From NCBI GenBank assembly GCA_016703605.1, contig JADJBU010000010.1, forward strand, positions 1 through 64,000: a stretch of 64,000 nt of DNA. Direction: 5' to 3'. Each line of letters starts with the position of its first letter. Within the stretch, counting starts at the first letter, position 1. This document shows, in pieces, positions 17,446-26,378 of this stretch. The notes under the pieces were generated by a model, which had not been told where the DNA came from, did not search any database, and worked only from the letters and a program-made list of their open reading frames with translations. The stretch is from Candidatus Villigracilis adiacens (GTDB taxonomy: Bacteria; Chloroflexota; Anaerolineae; Anaerolineales; Villigracilaceae). The translations under genes and the position numbers were made by a program.

Positions 17446-17496
17446 CGCGGGATTTATCTCGCCCGCCGGGGCGCAAACTGAAGTTTGCGGTACAAA
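17446..17496. repeat. Dispersed repeat, family B (copy 1)
   Basis: Contains gcgggatttatctcgc and the palindrome cgcaaactgaagtttgcg followed by gtac. The first motif recurs at 29069-29084 and the 'aaactgaagttt' palindrome in the array at 32152-32345. Confidence 0.65.
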
Positions 17497-17507
17497 CGCG
17501 TTATGAA

Positions 17508-19490
17508 TTACGGCTTCTTGCTTTCGTTCTTATCGTCCTTCTTCTGCATGTCCTTCAATATTTTCTCGCGCATGGCTTCCACGTCGGGCGAGCGTTGAGT
17601 GACACCAGCCTCGCCAGAAACACCGAAGCGTTCGGAGAGCAGCATGGTCAGCAGGCCTTCCATGATGTTGGATTGCGTGCCGCCGCCCCTCTCGCCGCTG
17701 CCGCCTACCACCACACGTGGAACCACGTCCACTTTGGATTGTTCGATGGCTTCCGCAAAGCGGTTGAGCACCTGCTGGGTCACCTGGAACTGTGGACCGC
17801 CATAGGCGCGGACTTGTTCTTCAGTAGCGAGCGCCTGCGCAATACCCACGCGGGCAACTTTCTCGGCTTCCGCTTCCGCCAGCGCGCGGATCTGCTGAGC
17901 CTGCTGGATGGAGCGTTCGTACTCCGCCTTACCCTGGTTCGACTGAATGGTGACGTTCAACTCGGCTTCGGTCATCTTGTTCTGCATCGCGGCGCGGGAT
18001 TCAGCCTCGCGCAGTTCGCGTTCCTTGACGGCGGCTTTCTCCTGCTGCGAGTAGGTTTCGACCTGCTCCTCCGCGATCTGGCGCTGGCGTAACTGCGTCA
18101 GGATGGTCTCGATCTGCTTGTCGCCCTCGGGCGAGGACGGCGTGCCGATCAGCACTTCCTCCAATTCAAGGTTGTAATGCTCGAACTTTTCCTTCATTTC
18201 CTTGCTGGATTGCTGCTGGATGGCGCTGCGCTCCTGCAACAACTGGATGAGGGTGCGGGTCTGCGCGACGTTTTTGAAGTACGCCGCCACCATCGGGTCG
18301 AGGGTTTGCTCGACCAGTTTTTTGATGTCGCCGAAGCGTTGAATGACCAGCGGCGCTTTCTTATAGTCAATGTGAACCACCACCGAGAGCGGCAGGGTTG
18401 GCTCAAAGGCATCTTTGGTGATGAGCGCCACTTCGCTCAGGTTCTCATCGAAGTTATGCGAGCCGACTTCGTTCTTGATCCACTTCAAAATGAAGTTGGT
18501 GGTCGGCACAGGGATGACCTTGCCCGCATAGGTGTTGAATGGATATTTACCCGGCAGGAGCGCCTCGCTCCACACACCGCGCTGTCCGCGGGTGACCAAT
18601 TCGCCGTGTCTATATTCCGAGCCGGAGAGGTCTGCCCCTTGCTCGCCCGTATACGAAACGACCACACCCACATTGCCCACTTCTATGACCGTCTTCTCGA
18701 TCATCTCTACCGTGGCGAACAGGCGGTTGACGTAGTAGGTGCCTTCCACCAGGACCTGCAACTGGCGTCCGCGCATACCGCCGGCTTTCAAGAAGCGGTC
18801 GGCATCCTGGAATTTGTTGTGATATTCGTCGGCTGTTTCGGGGTTGTCGCCGACCACCGGGGCGATGATCTCGCCCTGCGGCAGGGACGGACCGTCATGC
18901 ACGGTCACGATGCCGATCTCGTCGTCGTTATCCTTGATGATGACCGGGCGGAACCCGTCGCGTTCCTTGATGACTTCCGCCATGCGCACGATCACGGCTG
19001 TATCGTCGCGGCTGAGCGGCAGCGAGTACACGCGTTCTTCGGTGATGACCACGAACTGCATCAGGTTGAAGGCATACGTGCCTTCGCGCAGGATCAATCT
19101 CTGTGGTCCCTTTTGCCCGCCGTTCTTCAGGAAGTTCGTTACATCCTGAAAGTCTTGAGCAGATACGTTCGAAGCCAGCACTTGCGCCGGTTCGAGCGGG
19201 GCGCCGTCGCGGGCAAAGAGATAACCGACCTTACCCTGGGTGATCGTCACCAACGGCGCAATATGAACCGCATATTGAACGGGCATCCGGTAATGCAGGC
19301 CGCCGCGCAGAACCTGCGGCTGGAAGCCGGTCTCACCGTTTAATGCGATCAAGCCCGATTTGAGCGACTTGCCGCCAAAGCGTTTTTCGACGATGCCGAT
19401 ACGGTTGTTTGGGATGAAGCGGATTCCTGTGAGAAGTACCAGGAAGAGAACGCCAGCTCCCCCAATGCACAATGTAACTAGGATTTCCAT
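17508..19490 (-). CDS. SPFH/band 7 (flotillin-like) membrane protein
   Basis: 660 residues. One N-terminal membrane segment (MEILVTLCIGGAGVLFLVLLTGI) is followed by a long, divergent region with two similar blocks (residues about 90-150 and 215-285, each with 'FLK..G..G.Q...L.EGTY..N..'). An SPFH domain follows to about 430, then an Ala/Glu/Gln-rich coiled coil (QRQIAEEQVETYSQQEKAAV onward to about 590). This is the flotillin-type plan: membrane microdomain scaffolds that oligomerise. ATG 19490 has AAGGAG upstream. It is unusually long compared with typical flotillins of about 500 residues because of the duplicated N-terminal block. Confidence 0.88.
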   Translation of the reverse strand: MEILVTLCIGGAGVLFLVLLTGIRFIPNNRIGIVEKRFGGKSLKSGLIALNGETGFQPQVLRGGLHYRMPVQYAVHIAPLVTITQGKVGYLFARDGAPLEPAQVLASNVSAQDFQDVTNFLKNGGQKGPQRLILREGTYAFNLMQFVVITEERVYSLPLSRDDTAVIVRMAEVIKERDGFRPVIIKDNDDEIGIVTVHDGPSLPQGEIIAPVVGDNPETADEYHNKFQDADRFLKAGGMRGRQLQVLVEGTYYVNRLFATVEMIEKTVIEVGNVGVVVSYTGEQGADLSGSEYRHGELVTRGQRGVWSEALLPGKYPFNTYAGKVIPVPTTNFILKWIKNEVGSHNFDENLSEVALITKDAFEPTLPLSVVVHIDYKKAPLVIQRFGDIKKLVEQTLDPMVAAYFKNVAQTRTLIQLLQERSAIQQQSSKEMKEKFEHYNLELEEVLIGTPSSPEGDKQIETILTQLRQRQIAEEQVETYSQQEKAAVKERELREAESRAAMQNKMTEAELNVTIQSNQGKAEYERSIQQAQQIRALAEAEAEKVARVGIAQALATEEQVRAYGGPQFQVTQQVLNRFAEAIEQSKVDVVPRVVVGGSGERGGGTQSNIMEGLLTMLLSERFGVSGEAGVTQRSPDVEAMREKILKDMQKKDDKNESKKP

Positions 19491-19627
19491 TTTTTCTCCT
19501 TGACGTTCCTATATACGCGGGATTCTAACCCCGGGTTTTGTTTTTTCCCATCATACAAGGGTCATAGGGCGCGGTTCTGTGTGCAAGCAAAGGTTGTCAG
19601 TTTGGACTGCAAAATCTCCTGATTTTG

Positions 19628-19682
19628 CTCGAAAGTCGGGAGATGCCGCCACGGCGTCACTTTGCGCCGCTTTCGACTCCGC
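19628..19682. repeat. Dispersed palindromic repeat, family A (copy 3)
   Basis: cgaaagtcgggagatgccgc with mirrored gcgccgctttcgactcc. It lies in the 322-base gap between the divergent SPFH and lepA genes; the rest of that gap shows only a short gaggcaa/ttgcctc hairpin just before lepA. Confidence 0.75.
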
Positions 19683-19812
19683 GCCTGACAATGTTTAGCC
19701 TGCACACCCCGGTTCTTTACGCCGGGTTATCGCTACTTTAATCGAGTATACTTCGTTCGCTTGTGAGGCAAAATTGCCTCCTTAATATCGCTTTTTACGG
19801 AAACCCGAACGA

Positions 19813-21612
19813 ATGACCGACCACATCCGCAACTTTTGTATCATCGCCCACGTTGACCACGGCAAATCCACGCTCGCAGACCGGCTCCTGCAACTGACGG
19901 GGACCGTCTCCGAACGCGACATGACCGAGCAGGCGCTCGACTCGATGGACCTCGAACGCGAAAAAGGCGTCACCATCAAAGCCTCGGCGGTGCGCATGTT
20001 CTACAACGCCAAAGACGGGCAGAAATACGAACTGAATCTGATTGACACGCCCGGGCACGTGGACTTCGGCTACGAAGTCAGCCGCGCGCTCAAAGCCTGC
20101 GAAGGCGCGATCCTCGTGGTGGATGCCACCCAGGGCATCGAAGCCCAGACGCTGGCGAATCTTTATCAGGCGCTCGACGCCGACCTGACGCTTGTTCCCG
20201 TGATCAATAAAATTGACCTCCCTTCGGCTCGTCCCGACGAAGTGGCTGAGGACGTCGGCTCGCTGCTTGGGGTAGACCCCGACAGCGTTCTGCGAGTCTC
20301 TGCCAAGGAAGGCATCAACGTCGAAGCCATCCTCGAAGCCATCGTGGAACGCGTCCCCGCGCCCAAAGATGCAGACGATGCCCCCCTGCGCGCGCTCGTC
20401 TTCGATGCGCATTATGACTCTTACAAAGGTGTCATTGCCTACATCCGCGTCTTTGAAGGCAAGATCAAAGCCAATGATGTCTTGCGTATGTTTGCAACCA
20501 GCAATGACCTGCGCCCGGTGGAGATCGGCATTTTTCAACCCGGCATGAAACCCGTGGAAGTGATCGGCTCCGGCGAAGTGGGCTACGTGGCGACGGGCTT
20601 CAAAACCGTCCACGAATGCCGCGTCGGTGACACGCTGACGCTTGCCTCTGCTCCCGCGGCAGAACCCCTCCCCGGATACTTTCTCCCCAAGCCGATGGTC
20701 TTCGCCGGTATCTATCCCGTCGAAGCGGACGATTACACCGAACTGCGCGAGTCGCTCGAAAAACTGCAACTCAACGACGCTTCACTAACATACCAGCCTG
20801 AAACTTCGCAGGCATTGGGCTTTGGCTTCCGCGCCGGGTTCCTTGGTTTATTTCACATGGAGATCATCCAGGAACGCATCGAACGCGAATACTTGCTCGA
20901 CGTTTTGTTTACCGCGCCATCGGTTGAATACGAAGTGCTGACCGTCGGCGATGAAGTCGTCAAAGTGGACTCGCCCGCAGAATTGCCCGACCCAGGCAAA
21001 ATCGTCGAAGTCCGCGAGCCGTGGATGAACATCGAGATCATCACCCCCACCGATTATTACGGTCCCATCATGGACCTGGTCACCAAGCGGCGCGGCATCT
21101 TCAAACAACAGGAGCATCCCGCCCCGCATCGCGTGCAACTTGATTTTGAAATCCCGCTCTCCGAGATCATCGTGGATTTCTTCGACCATCTCAAGTCGCG
21201 CACCAAGGGCTATGCCTCGCTCGATTACCAGTTCCTCGAATACCGCGCCGACAAATTGCAGAAGCTCGAGATCCTCGTCAACGGCGACCCTGTGGATGCG
21301 CTGGCGGCAATCGTCCACGAGAAGGATGCGTATCATAAAGGTCAGCGCCTGATCACCAAACTCAAGGATCTGATTCCACGCCAGTTGTACGATGTGGCAG
21401 TGCAAGCCGCTTCGGGCGGACGCATCATCAGCCGCGCCACGGTCAAAGCCACGCGCAAGGATGTGCTTGCCAAATGTTACGGCGGCGATATTTCACGCAA
21501 GAAAAAACTGCTCGAGAAACAAAAACGCGGCAAGAAGCGGCTCAAGATGGTGGGCAATGTCGAAATCCCGCAGGAAGCCTTCATGGCGGTCTTGAAACTG
21601 GAAGACGAATAG
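19813..21612 (+). CDS. lepA: Elongation factor 4 (LepA), ribosomal back-translocase GTPase
   Basis: 599 residues, the usual LepA length. The GTPase domain starts MTDHIRNFCIIAHVDHGKST (P-loop residues 13-20), with switch I EREKGVTIKASAV, G3 DTPGHVDFGYEV and G4 NKID. LepA-specific blocks are GFGFRAGFLGLFHMEIIQER and the C-terminal domain ending CYGGDISRKKKLLEKQKRGK followed by IPQEAFMAVL, which separates it from EF-G and BipA. It binds ribosomes and influences initiation and elongation under stress. In many bacteria lepA is near hemN or lepB; here neither is seen. A GC-rich inverted repeat follows the stop. Confidence 0.97.
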   Translation: MTDHIRNFCIIAHVDHGKSTLADRLLQLTGTVSERDMTEQALDSMDLEREKGVTIKASAVRMFYNAKDGQKYELNLIDTPGHVDFGYEVSRALKACEGAILVVDATQGIEAQTLANLYQALDADLTLVPVINKIDLPSARPDEVAEDVGSLLGVDPDSVLRVSAKEGINVEAILEAIVERVPAPKDADDAPLRALVFDAHYDSYKGVIAYIRVFEGKIKANDVLRMFATSNDLRPVEIGIFQPGMKPVEVIGSGEVGYVATGFKTVHECRVGDTLTLASAPAAEPLPGYFLPKPMVFAGIYPVEADDYTELRESLEKLQLNDASLTYQPETSQALGFGFRAGFLGLFHMEIIQERIEREYLLDVLFTAPSVEYEVLTVGDEVVKVDSPAELPDPGKIVEVREPWMNIEIITPTDYYGPIMDLVTKRRGIFKQQEHPAPHRVQLDFEIPLSEIIVDFFDHLKSRTKGYASLDYQFLEYRADKLQKLEILVNGDPVDALAAIVHEKDAYHKGQRLITKLKDLIPRQLYDVAVQAASGGRIISRATVKATRKDVLAKCYGGDISRKKKLLEKQKRGKKRLKMVGNVEIPQEAFMAVLKLEDE

Positions 21613-21613
21613 C

Positions 21614-21655
21614 ATTGCGTGTTGCGTGTTGCGGAAAACGCAACACGCAACACGC
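21614..21655. repeat. Inverted repeat after lepA
   Basis: Arms gcgtgttgcgtgttgcg and cgcaacacgcaacacgc flank a short A-rich loop; each arm is itself a tandem of 'gcgtgtt'. It can form a long hairpin just after the lepA stop but lacks a T run. It is followed by tgtcctgagcgaaaggcgaa, a common dispersed motif. Confidence 0.7.
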
Positions 21656-21696
21656 GAACTTGTCCTGAGCGAAAGGCGAAGGACGCAAGGAAACCC

Positions 21697-22716
21697 ATGT
21701 CTGATTTTTCAAAAAACGCAAAACGAATCCTTCCCGGCGCGGTTATCAGCATTGCCCTGATCGCCGCCTTGCTTTATTTTGTCGATTTCCAGACCATGTG
21801 GGAGTCCATCAAGAATGCGAATTACCGCGTTCTGGCGGGGTCGGCGGTTTTGTCGTTCGTCTGGCTCGGAATCCGCGCCAAAGTCTGGCAGACGTTGCTG
21901 CGCGACAAGCCCAAATATTCCGATGTGTTGTTTTCGGCGGGCGAGGGATATTTATTGAATGCGCTTCTTCCTTTCCGCCTTGGCGAGGTGGGGCGAGTCT
22001 TCCTGCTCAGCCGCAAATCGGGCATGACCTTCAGCGAGATCCTGCCGACCATCGTCATCGAACGCGCGATGGACCTGCTGATTTCCGCCGGGATGCTGCT
22101 GATCGGGTTGACGTATGTGACCGAGGCGCAAAGTTCGGCACAGATCGGGTACATCATTGGGGTCGTGATGGTCGCCGGGCTGGTGGTGATGTACGCCCTT
22201 GCCCGCAATCGCCAGTGGGCGTTGGATGTCTTTCACAAACTCAGCAAACGCTGGACGTTTTTAGGAAAGGTCGGCGGCGGTTTCCTCGAATCCTTTCTGG
22301 CGGGTCTGGGCGCGCTGACCGACGGCTGGCTCTTCCTGCGCTTCCTCTTTTGGATGGCGCTCAACTGGCTGGTGGCGATAGTGGCGTATCACCTCATTAC
22401 GCTATCGTTCTTCCCGCAGGCGCAACTCCACTGGATGTTCTTCGTGCTTGGCGCGGCGGCGTTTGGCGGCGCGATTCCCGCATTACCCGGCGGGGTCGGC
22501 ACATTCGAGGGCGCGATCAGCGCGGCGTTGTTCCTCTTCACCGGCGACCAGTCCACCTCGCTGGCGGTGGCGTTGACGGCGCGTTTGTATAACTACCTGA
22601 ACAGCGTTGTGATCGGCGGCATCGGGTTGATGCGCGAAGGGCAGACCCTTTCGGGCGTTTACCAGCAACTGATGAATTTAAAGAACAAGGAACAAACGGA
22701 AACACCGGAGAGTTGA
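21697..22716 (+). CDS. UPF0104 / YbhN-like flippase-type membrane protein
   Basis: 339 residues from ATG 21697 (AAGGA upstream). About eight helices, with the family blocks LNALLPFRLGEVGRVFLLSR, IVIERAMDLLISAGMLL and the C-terminal IPALPGGVGTFEGAI. This LPG_synthase_TM family includes the membrane half of MprF and is thought to move lipids. The next gene begins one base after its stop, so it is in operon with the SDR epimerase. A second family member is encoded at 26379-27389. Confidence 0.85.
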   Translation: MSDFSKNAKRILPGAVISIALIAALLYFVDFQTMWESIKNANYRVLAGSAVLSFVWLGIRAKVWQTLLRDKPKYSDVLFSAGEGYLLNALLPFRLGEVGRVFLLSRKSGMTFSEILPTIVIERAMDLLISAGMLLIGLTYVTEAQSSAQIGYIIGVVMVAGLVVMYALARNRQWALDVFHKLSKRWTFLGKVGGGFLESFLAGLGALTDGWLFLRFLFWMALNWLVAIVAYHLITLSFFPQAQLHWMFFVLGAAAFGGAIPALPGGVGTFEGAISAALFLFTGDQSTSLAVALTARLYNYLNSVVIGGIGLMREGQTLSGVYQQLMNLKNKEQTETPES

Positions 22717-22717
22717 A

Positions 22718-23749
22718 TTGGAAAATAAAAAACAATACCTTGTCACCGGCGGGGCGGGTTTTATCGGTTCGAATTATGTCCATCGCCTGCTGGCGCGCGG
22801 AGAGAAGGTCGCCATCTACGATAACTTTTCGCGTGGGGGAGCGCCGCGTAATTTGGAATGGCTGAAAGCCGAATTCGGGGAGAACGCCTTCGACGTGATC
22901 GTCGGGGATGTAAGAGACGCCTCCAGGATAACCGAAGCAGCCTCAAAGTCCGATGTGATCGCGCATCTGGCTGGACAGGTGGCGGTCACCACATCGGTAA
23001 CGAATCCACGGGACGATTTTGAATCCAACGCGCTTGGCACCTTCAATGTGCTCGAAGCCGCGCGCGCTTCGGGACGCAAACCCATCGTCATTTACGCGTC
23101 CACGAACAAAGTGTACGGCGGCATGGAAGAGGTGGAATTGTTCGAGGAACCCACCCGCTGGCGTTACAAGGATCTGGTGAATGGCTGCCCCGAAACCCAG
23201 CCGCTTGATTTTCATTCGCCGTATGGTTGTTCGAAGGGAACCGGCGATCAATACGTCCGCGATTATGCGCGGATGTATGACCTGCCCACGGTTGTCTTTC
23301 GTCAATCCTGCATTTATGGGCCGCGTCAGTTTGGCATCGAGGATCAGGGTTGGGTGGCGTGGTTCATCATTGCCGCGGTGATGGGGCGCGACATTACCAT
23401 CTATGGCGACGGCAAACAGGTGCGCGATATTTTGTATGTGGACGACCTGGTCAACGCCTACGATCTGGCAGTGGAAAAAATTGACATCGCCCGTGGACAG
23501 GTCTACAACCTCGGCGGCGGGCCATCGAACGTCATGTCCATTTGGGCGGAGTTCGGTCCGCGGCTGGAGAAATTGCTTGGCGATACGATTGAAATCGCGC
23601 GCGGTGACTGGCGTCCCGGCGACCAGCGCGTGTTCTATGCCGACGTCTCGAAAGCCAAACGCGAACTCGGCTGGGAGCCGAAGATCGGCGTGGAAGAAGG
23701 GGTGAATAAACTTTTTGCGTGGGTGAAAGCCAACAGGAAACTCTTTTAG
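22718..23749 (+). CDS. SDR epimerase, CDP-paratose/tyvelose 2-epimerase-like
   Basis: 343 residues with an apparent TTG start at 22718, GGAG being about 7 bases upstream. The NAD motif is VTGGAGFIGSNYVHRLL. The active-site pair is in SPYGCSKGTGDQYVRDYARM (YxxxK), preceded by ASTNKVYGG. The blocks PTVVFRQSCIYGPRQFG and EDQGWVAWFI are those of CDP-tyvelose/paratose 2-epimerases rather than UDP-glucose 4-epimerases. It would make an unusual dideoxy- or other sugar for surface glycans; the actual substrate is open. Its stop codon overlaps the convergent helicase gene by 3 bases. Confidence 0.85.
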   Translation: MENKKQYLVTGGAGFIGSNYVHRLLARGEKVAIYDNFSRGGAPRNLEWLKAEFGENAFDVIVGDVRDASRITEAASKSDVIAHLAGQVAVTTSVTNPRDDFESNALGTFNVLEAARASGRKPIVIYASTNKVYGGMEEVELFEEPTRWRYKDLVNGCPETQPLDFHSPYGCSKGTGDQYVRDYARMYDLPTVVFRQSCIYGPRQFGIEDQGWVAWFIIAAVMGRDITIYGDGKQVRDILYVDDLVNAYDLAVEKIDIARGQVYNLGGGPSNVMSIWAEFGPRLEKLLGDTIEIARGDWRPGDQRVFYADVSKAKRELGWEPKIGVEEGVNKLFAWVKANRKLF

Positions 23750-26376
23750 AGAGCGTTTCTTGTTGGGCTGCCCAGTTGTTTCAGGATTGCAAGCGTCTCT
23801 GCCTTGCCGCCGTGCCCGTTCTCGCCGCCGGGTCCCACGCACGAAGGGCAGCCGTCTTCACAGGCGCACTCACTCACCAACTCACGCGCCCGGCGGATCA
23901 ATTCATCGTGCAGTTCAAAAAGCCTTTCGCTGAATCCGATGCCTGCGGGGATAAGGTCATACAAAACCACAGACGGCAGACCGCCGACGGCGTGCCAGGC
24001 AGGCTCAGAAAAGACCCCCAAATCTCCCGTATCGCACATCAAAAATAAGGGCGCAAGATTGCCCAGCACAAACCCCAGCCCGGTCAGCCCGCTGCGGATG
24101 CGGACGTTTTGCTCCACCTTGCGATGGCAGGTATGACAAAGCGTGGTGAGGTTTTCCAATCGGTTGGCTTGCTCGCGAGCGGATTCAACGGAGCGCAAAG
24201 TCTCCCGACTTTGCATTGCAACATCAGGAGATATTGCGCTCCCACTTAAAAACGCCCGGAACGGAATCTTGTGATGAACGTCATGCTCGCGATTCGTCTC
24301 TGCCGCGCCGCACACCTGACATTTGAACCCGTCCCGTTTGCGGACGGCGAGTCTTATCTTTTGCCAGTCGGGACCGTAGTCGTTCGGGTCGTTGGTCCAC
24401 ATGCCAGCGTCGCGCAAATTCTTGAGCGCAGATTCGGAGAGGGTGAGCCAATATCCGGTTGTTTGTAAATCAGAGGGGGGAAGATCGAGCGGTTCCTGCC
24501 CCAAATTTTCATTCGTGAACCAGCGAATTTTACGAAAGCCGACCACTTGTGTGGTCACCTGAATTTCACCCTGACTTTTATTGCCGCCGGGGACGGCGGT
24601 TTGGGCGCGTAATTCTGTAATCTGAATCTCGGATTGCTGCTGGGCTTCGGTGTAATAATCCAACCCCGCCGGTGCGAGATGGGCGATATGTTTTTCAAGG
24701 TCAAGTTCCCGCACGTAATACTGCTGGGCTTCGTGCATGTAGATCGCGCCGGGGTGGACCATCCAATTGGCAGATTCGCCGTCCACGGTTCCCACGGTCA
24801 GCGGTCTGCCGTCTTCGGTCATGGATTGCAGCACAATGCTTTGCGGAGATGCCGAACGCAGTGAAATGTTCGCGGCGGGGTAGGCGTCCTGCATCCAAAA
24901 ATATTTATCGTTGGACAGGTGGGCTTCGTGATTGGAAAGTAGAAAGCGGAGATATTCTTCGATCAACTCCCACGATAATGAGCCGAAGTTTTCCTCCTTT
25001 TGAAAGGGCAGTTCGAACATGGCGCAGCGCAAATGTTCGAGCAGGATCAGCAGGTGGTTCGGGTTGACCAGCGCCATCTCCGGTGAACGCTCGAAGAAAT
25101 ATTCGGGGTGATGCGCGAGGAACTGGTCGAGCGGATTCGGTGAAGCGATGAGGATCGAAACGGCGGGGGCATCGCCGCGCCCCGCCCGCCCGGCTTGCTG
25201 GCGCGCGCTGGCAATCGTGCCGGGGTAGCCGACCATAAGCGCCGCGCCCAGCCCGCCGATGTCTATGCCGAGTTCAAGGGCGTTGGTGGCGACGACGGTT
25301 TTGACGGAGCCGTCGCGCAAGCCTTGTTCAATTTCTCTTCGTTGATGAGGAAGATAACCACTGCGGTATCCGCGAATAGCGGGAGAGAGAATAGGGAATG
25401 GCGAATAGTCGGTTTGGGGATTCCTATTCCCCATTCCCTGGTCCCTATTCCCTTGTAAATACGTCAGTAGAATTTCCACGCTGCGGCGGGTTCGGGCAAA
25501 GACCACGGATTGGATATCGTGTGAGAGCAGGTTGTTTGCCAATCGCACGGCTTCGAGGATGCTGCTTTTTCTCAACCCCAATGCTGCATTCAACACCGGC
25601 GGGTTGTAGATGATGAAGTGCCGCTCACCGCGCGCCGAGCCGTCGTTGTCCACCAATTCAACGGGTTCTTCGATGAGGGTTTCGGCTAATTCTTTGGGGT
25701 TGCCGATGGTGGCGGATGCCAGGATGAATTTTGGCGCGCTTCCATAAAACCCTGCCACACGCTTAAGCCTGCGGATGACGTTGGCGACATGTGAGCCGAA
25801 GACTCCGCGGTAGGTATGGGTTTCGTCTATGACGATGAATTTGAGGCTGGTGAAGAAGTCGCTCCAGTTGGCATGATGCGGCAGGATGCCGGTGTGAAGC
25901 ATGTCGGGGTTGGTCAACACGATGCGGGCGGTTTTGCGAATGGAGGGACGTTGGGATTGGGGGGTGTCGCCGTCGTAGATGGCAGGTTTCAGGTTGAAAG
26001 TTTCAGGTTGAAGGTTGTTGAGTGAAGATAACTGATCTTGGGCAAGCGCTTTGGTGGGAAAAAGATAAAGCGCGCGGGCTTGAGAGTCCTGGATCAGTTT
26101 TGCAATGACGGGCAGGTTGTAGGCGAGGGTCTTTCCGCTGGCGGTGCCGGTGGAGAGGATGACGTTGCGATGGGTGCGGGCGTGAGTCCAGGCTGTCAGT
26201 TGGTGGGAATAGAGCAGGGAAATGTTTCGGGAAGATAAGGCTGCTCGAAGCGGACCAGGCACATCGTCTGGGAAGGGATGCGTGTTTGCGGCGCGGGGGG
26301 GAGACGTCTGCCAGGCGAAAAGGTTCGGCGCGGTTTCTTCATCCCGTTTCCAGAATTCCAAAAGAGAGGATAGCAT
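23746..26376 (-). CDS. DEAD/DEAH helicase of the MrfA/Hrq1 (DUF1998) type with embedded HNH domain
   Basis: 876 residues from ATG 26376; an in-frame TTG at 26382 overlaps the upstream stop and is less likely. Helicase motifs are complete: STGTASGKTLAYNLP (I), LFPTKALAQDQ (Ia), VIDETHTYRG (II), SATIGNP (III), VVATNALELGIDIGGLG (V), QQAGRAGRGDAP (VI). The C-terminal zinc cluster CACEDGCPSCVGPGGENGHG is that of MrfA/Hrq1 repair helicases. Between them, at about residues 680-755, lies an HNH nuclease module: RDGFKCQVCG, DVHHKIPF and ENLTTLCHTCH. Two repeat-derived in-frame inserts are visible (about residues 306-331 and 711-729). Probably acts in DNA repair of crosslinks or adducts. Confidence 0.88.
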   Translation of the reverse strand: MLSSLLEFWKRDEETAPNLFAWQTSPPRAANTHPFPDDVPGPLRAALSSRNISLLYSHQLTAWTHARTHRNVILSTGTASGKTLAYNLPVIAKLIQDSQARALYLFPTKALAQDQLSSLNNLQPETFNLKPAIYDGDTPQSQRPSIRKTARIVLTNPDMLHTGILPHHANWSDFFTSLKFIVIDETHTYRGVFGSHVANVIRRLKRVAGFYGSAPKFILASATIGNPKELAETLIEEPVELVDNDGSARGERHFIIYNPPVLNAALGLRKSSILEAVRLANNLLSHDIQSVVFARTRRSVEILLTYLQGNRDQGMGNRNPQTDYSPFPILSPAIRGYRSGYLPHQRREIEQGLRDGSVKTVVATNALELGIDIGGLGAALMVGYPGTIASARQQAGRAGRGDAPAVSILIASPNPLDQFLAHHPEYFFERSPEMALVNPNHLLILLEHLRCAMFELPFQKEENFGSLSWELIEEYLRFLLSNHEAHLSNDKYFWMQDAYPAANISLRSASPQSIVLQSMTEDGRPLTVGTVDGESANWMVHPGAIYMHEAQQYYVRELDLEKHIAHLAPAGLDYYTEAQQQSEIQITELRAQTAVPGGNKSQGEIQVTTQVVGFRKIRWFTNENLGQEPLDLPPSDLQTTGYWLTLSESALKNLRDAGMWTNDPNDYGPDWQKIRLAVRKRDGFKCQVCGAAETNREHDVHHKIPFRAFLSGSAISPDVAMQSRETLRSVESAREQANRLENLTTLCHTCHRKVEQNVRIRSGLTGLGFVLGNLAPLFLMCDTGDLGVFSEPAWHAVGGLPSVVLYDLIPAGIGFSERLFELHDELIRRARELVSECACEDGCPSCVGPGGENGHGGKAETLAILKQLGSPTRNAL
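24190..24243. repeat. Family A repeat inside the helicase gene
   Basis: Palindrome ggagcgcaa...ttgcgctcc with the internal core caaagtctcccgactttgca. It encodes SGSAISPDVAMQSRETLRSV inside the HNH module without breaking the frame. Confidence 0.65.
25377..25458. repeat. In-frame repeat-like insert in the helicase gene
   Basis: Low-complexity inverted sequence built of agggaatggcgaa / ttccccattccctgg units. It encodes roughly GNRDQGMGNRNPQ and YSPFPILSPAI, between the strand motif LLTYLQG and the conserved RGYRSGYLPHQRREIEQGL. Confidence 0.6.
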
Positions 26377-26378
26377 GG

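Noticed and set aside
18177..19343. A 388-codon plus-strand frame within the SPFH gene
   Set aside because: Antisense shadow; rich in Arg/His/Asp runs without domain features.
19813..21612. TypA/BipA or EF-G
   Set aside because: The C-terminal CYGGDISRKKKLLEKQK block and GFLGLFHMEIIQER are LepA-specific.
22718..23749. UDP-glucose 4-epimerase (galE)
   Set aside because: The blocks SPYGCSKGTGDQYVRDY and YGPRQFG are those of CDP-paratose/tyvelose epimerases.
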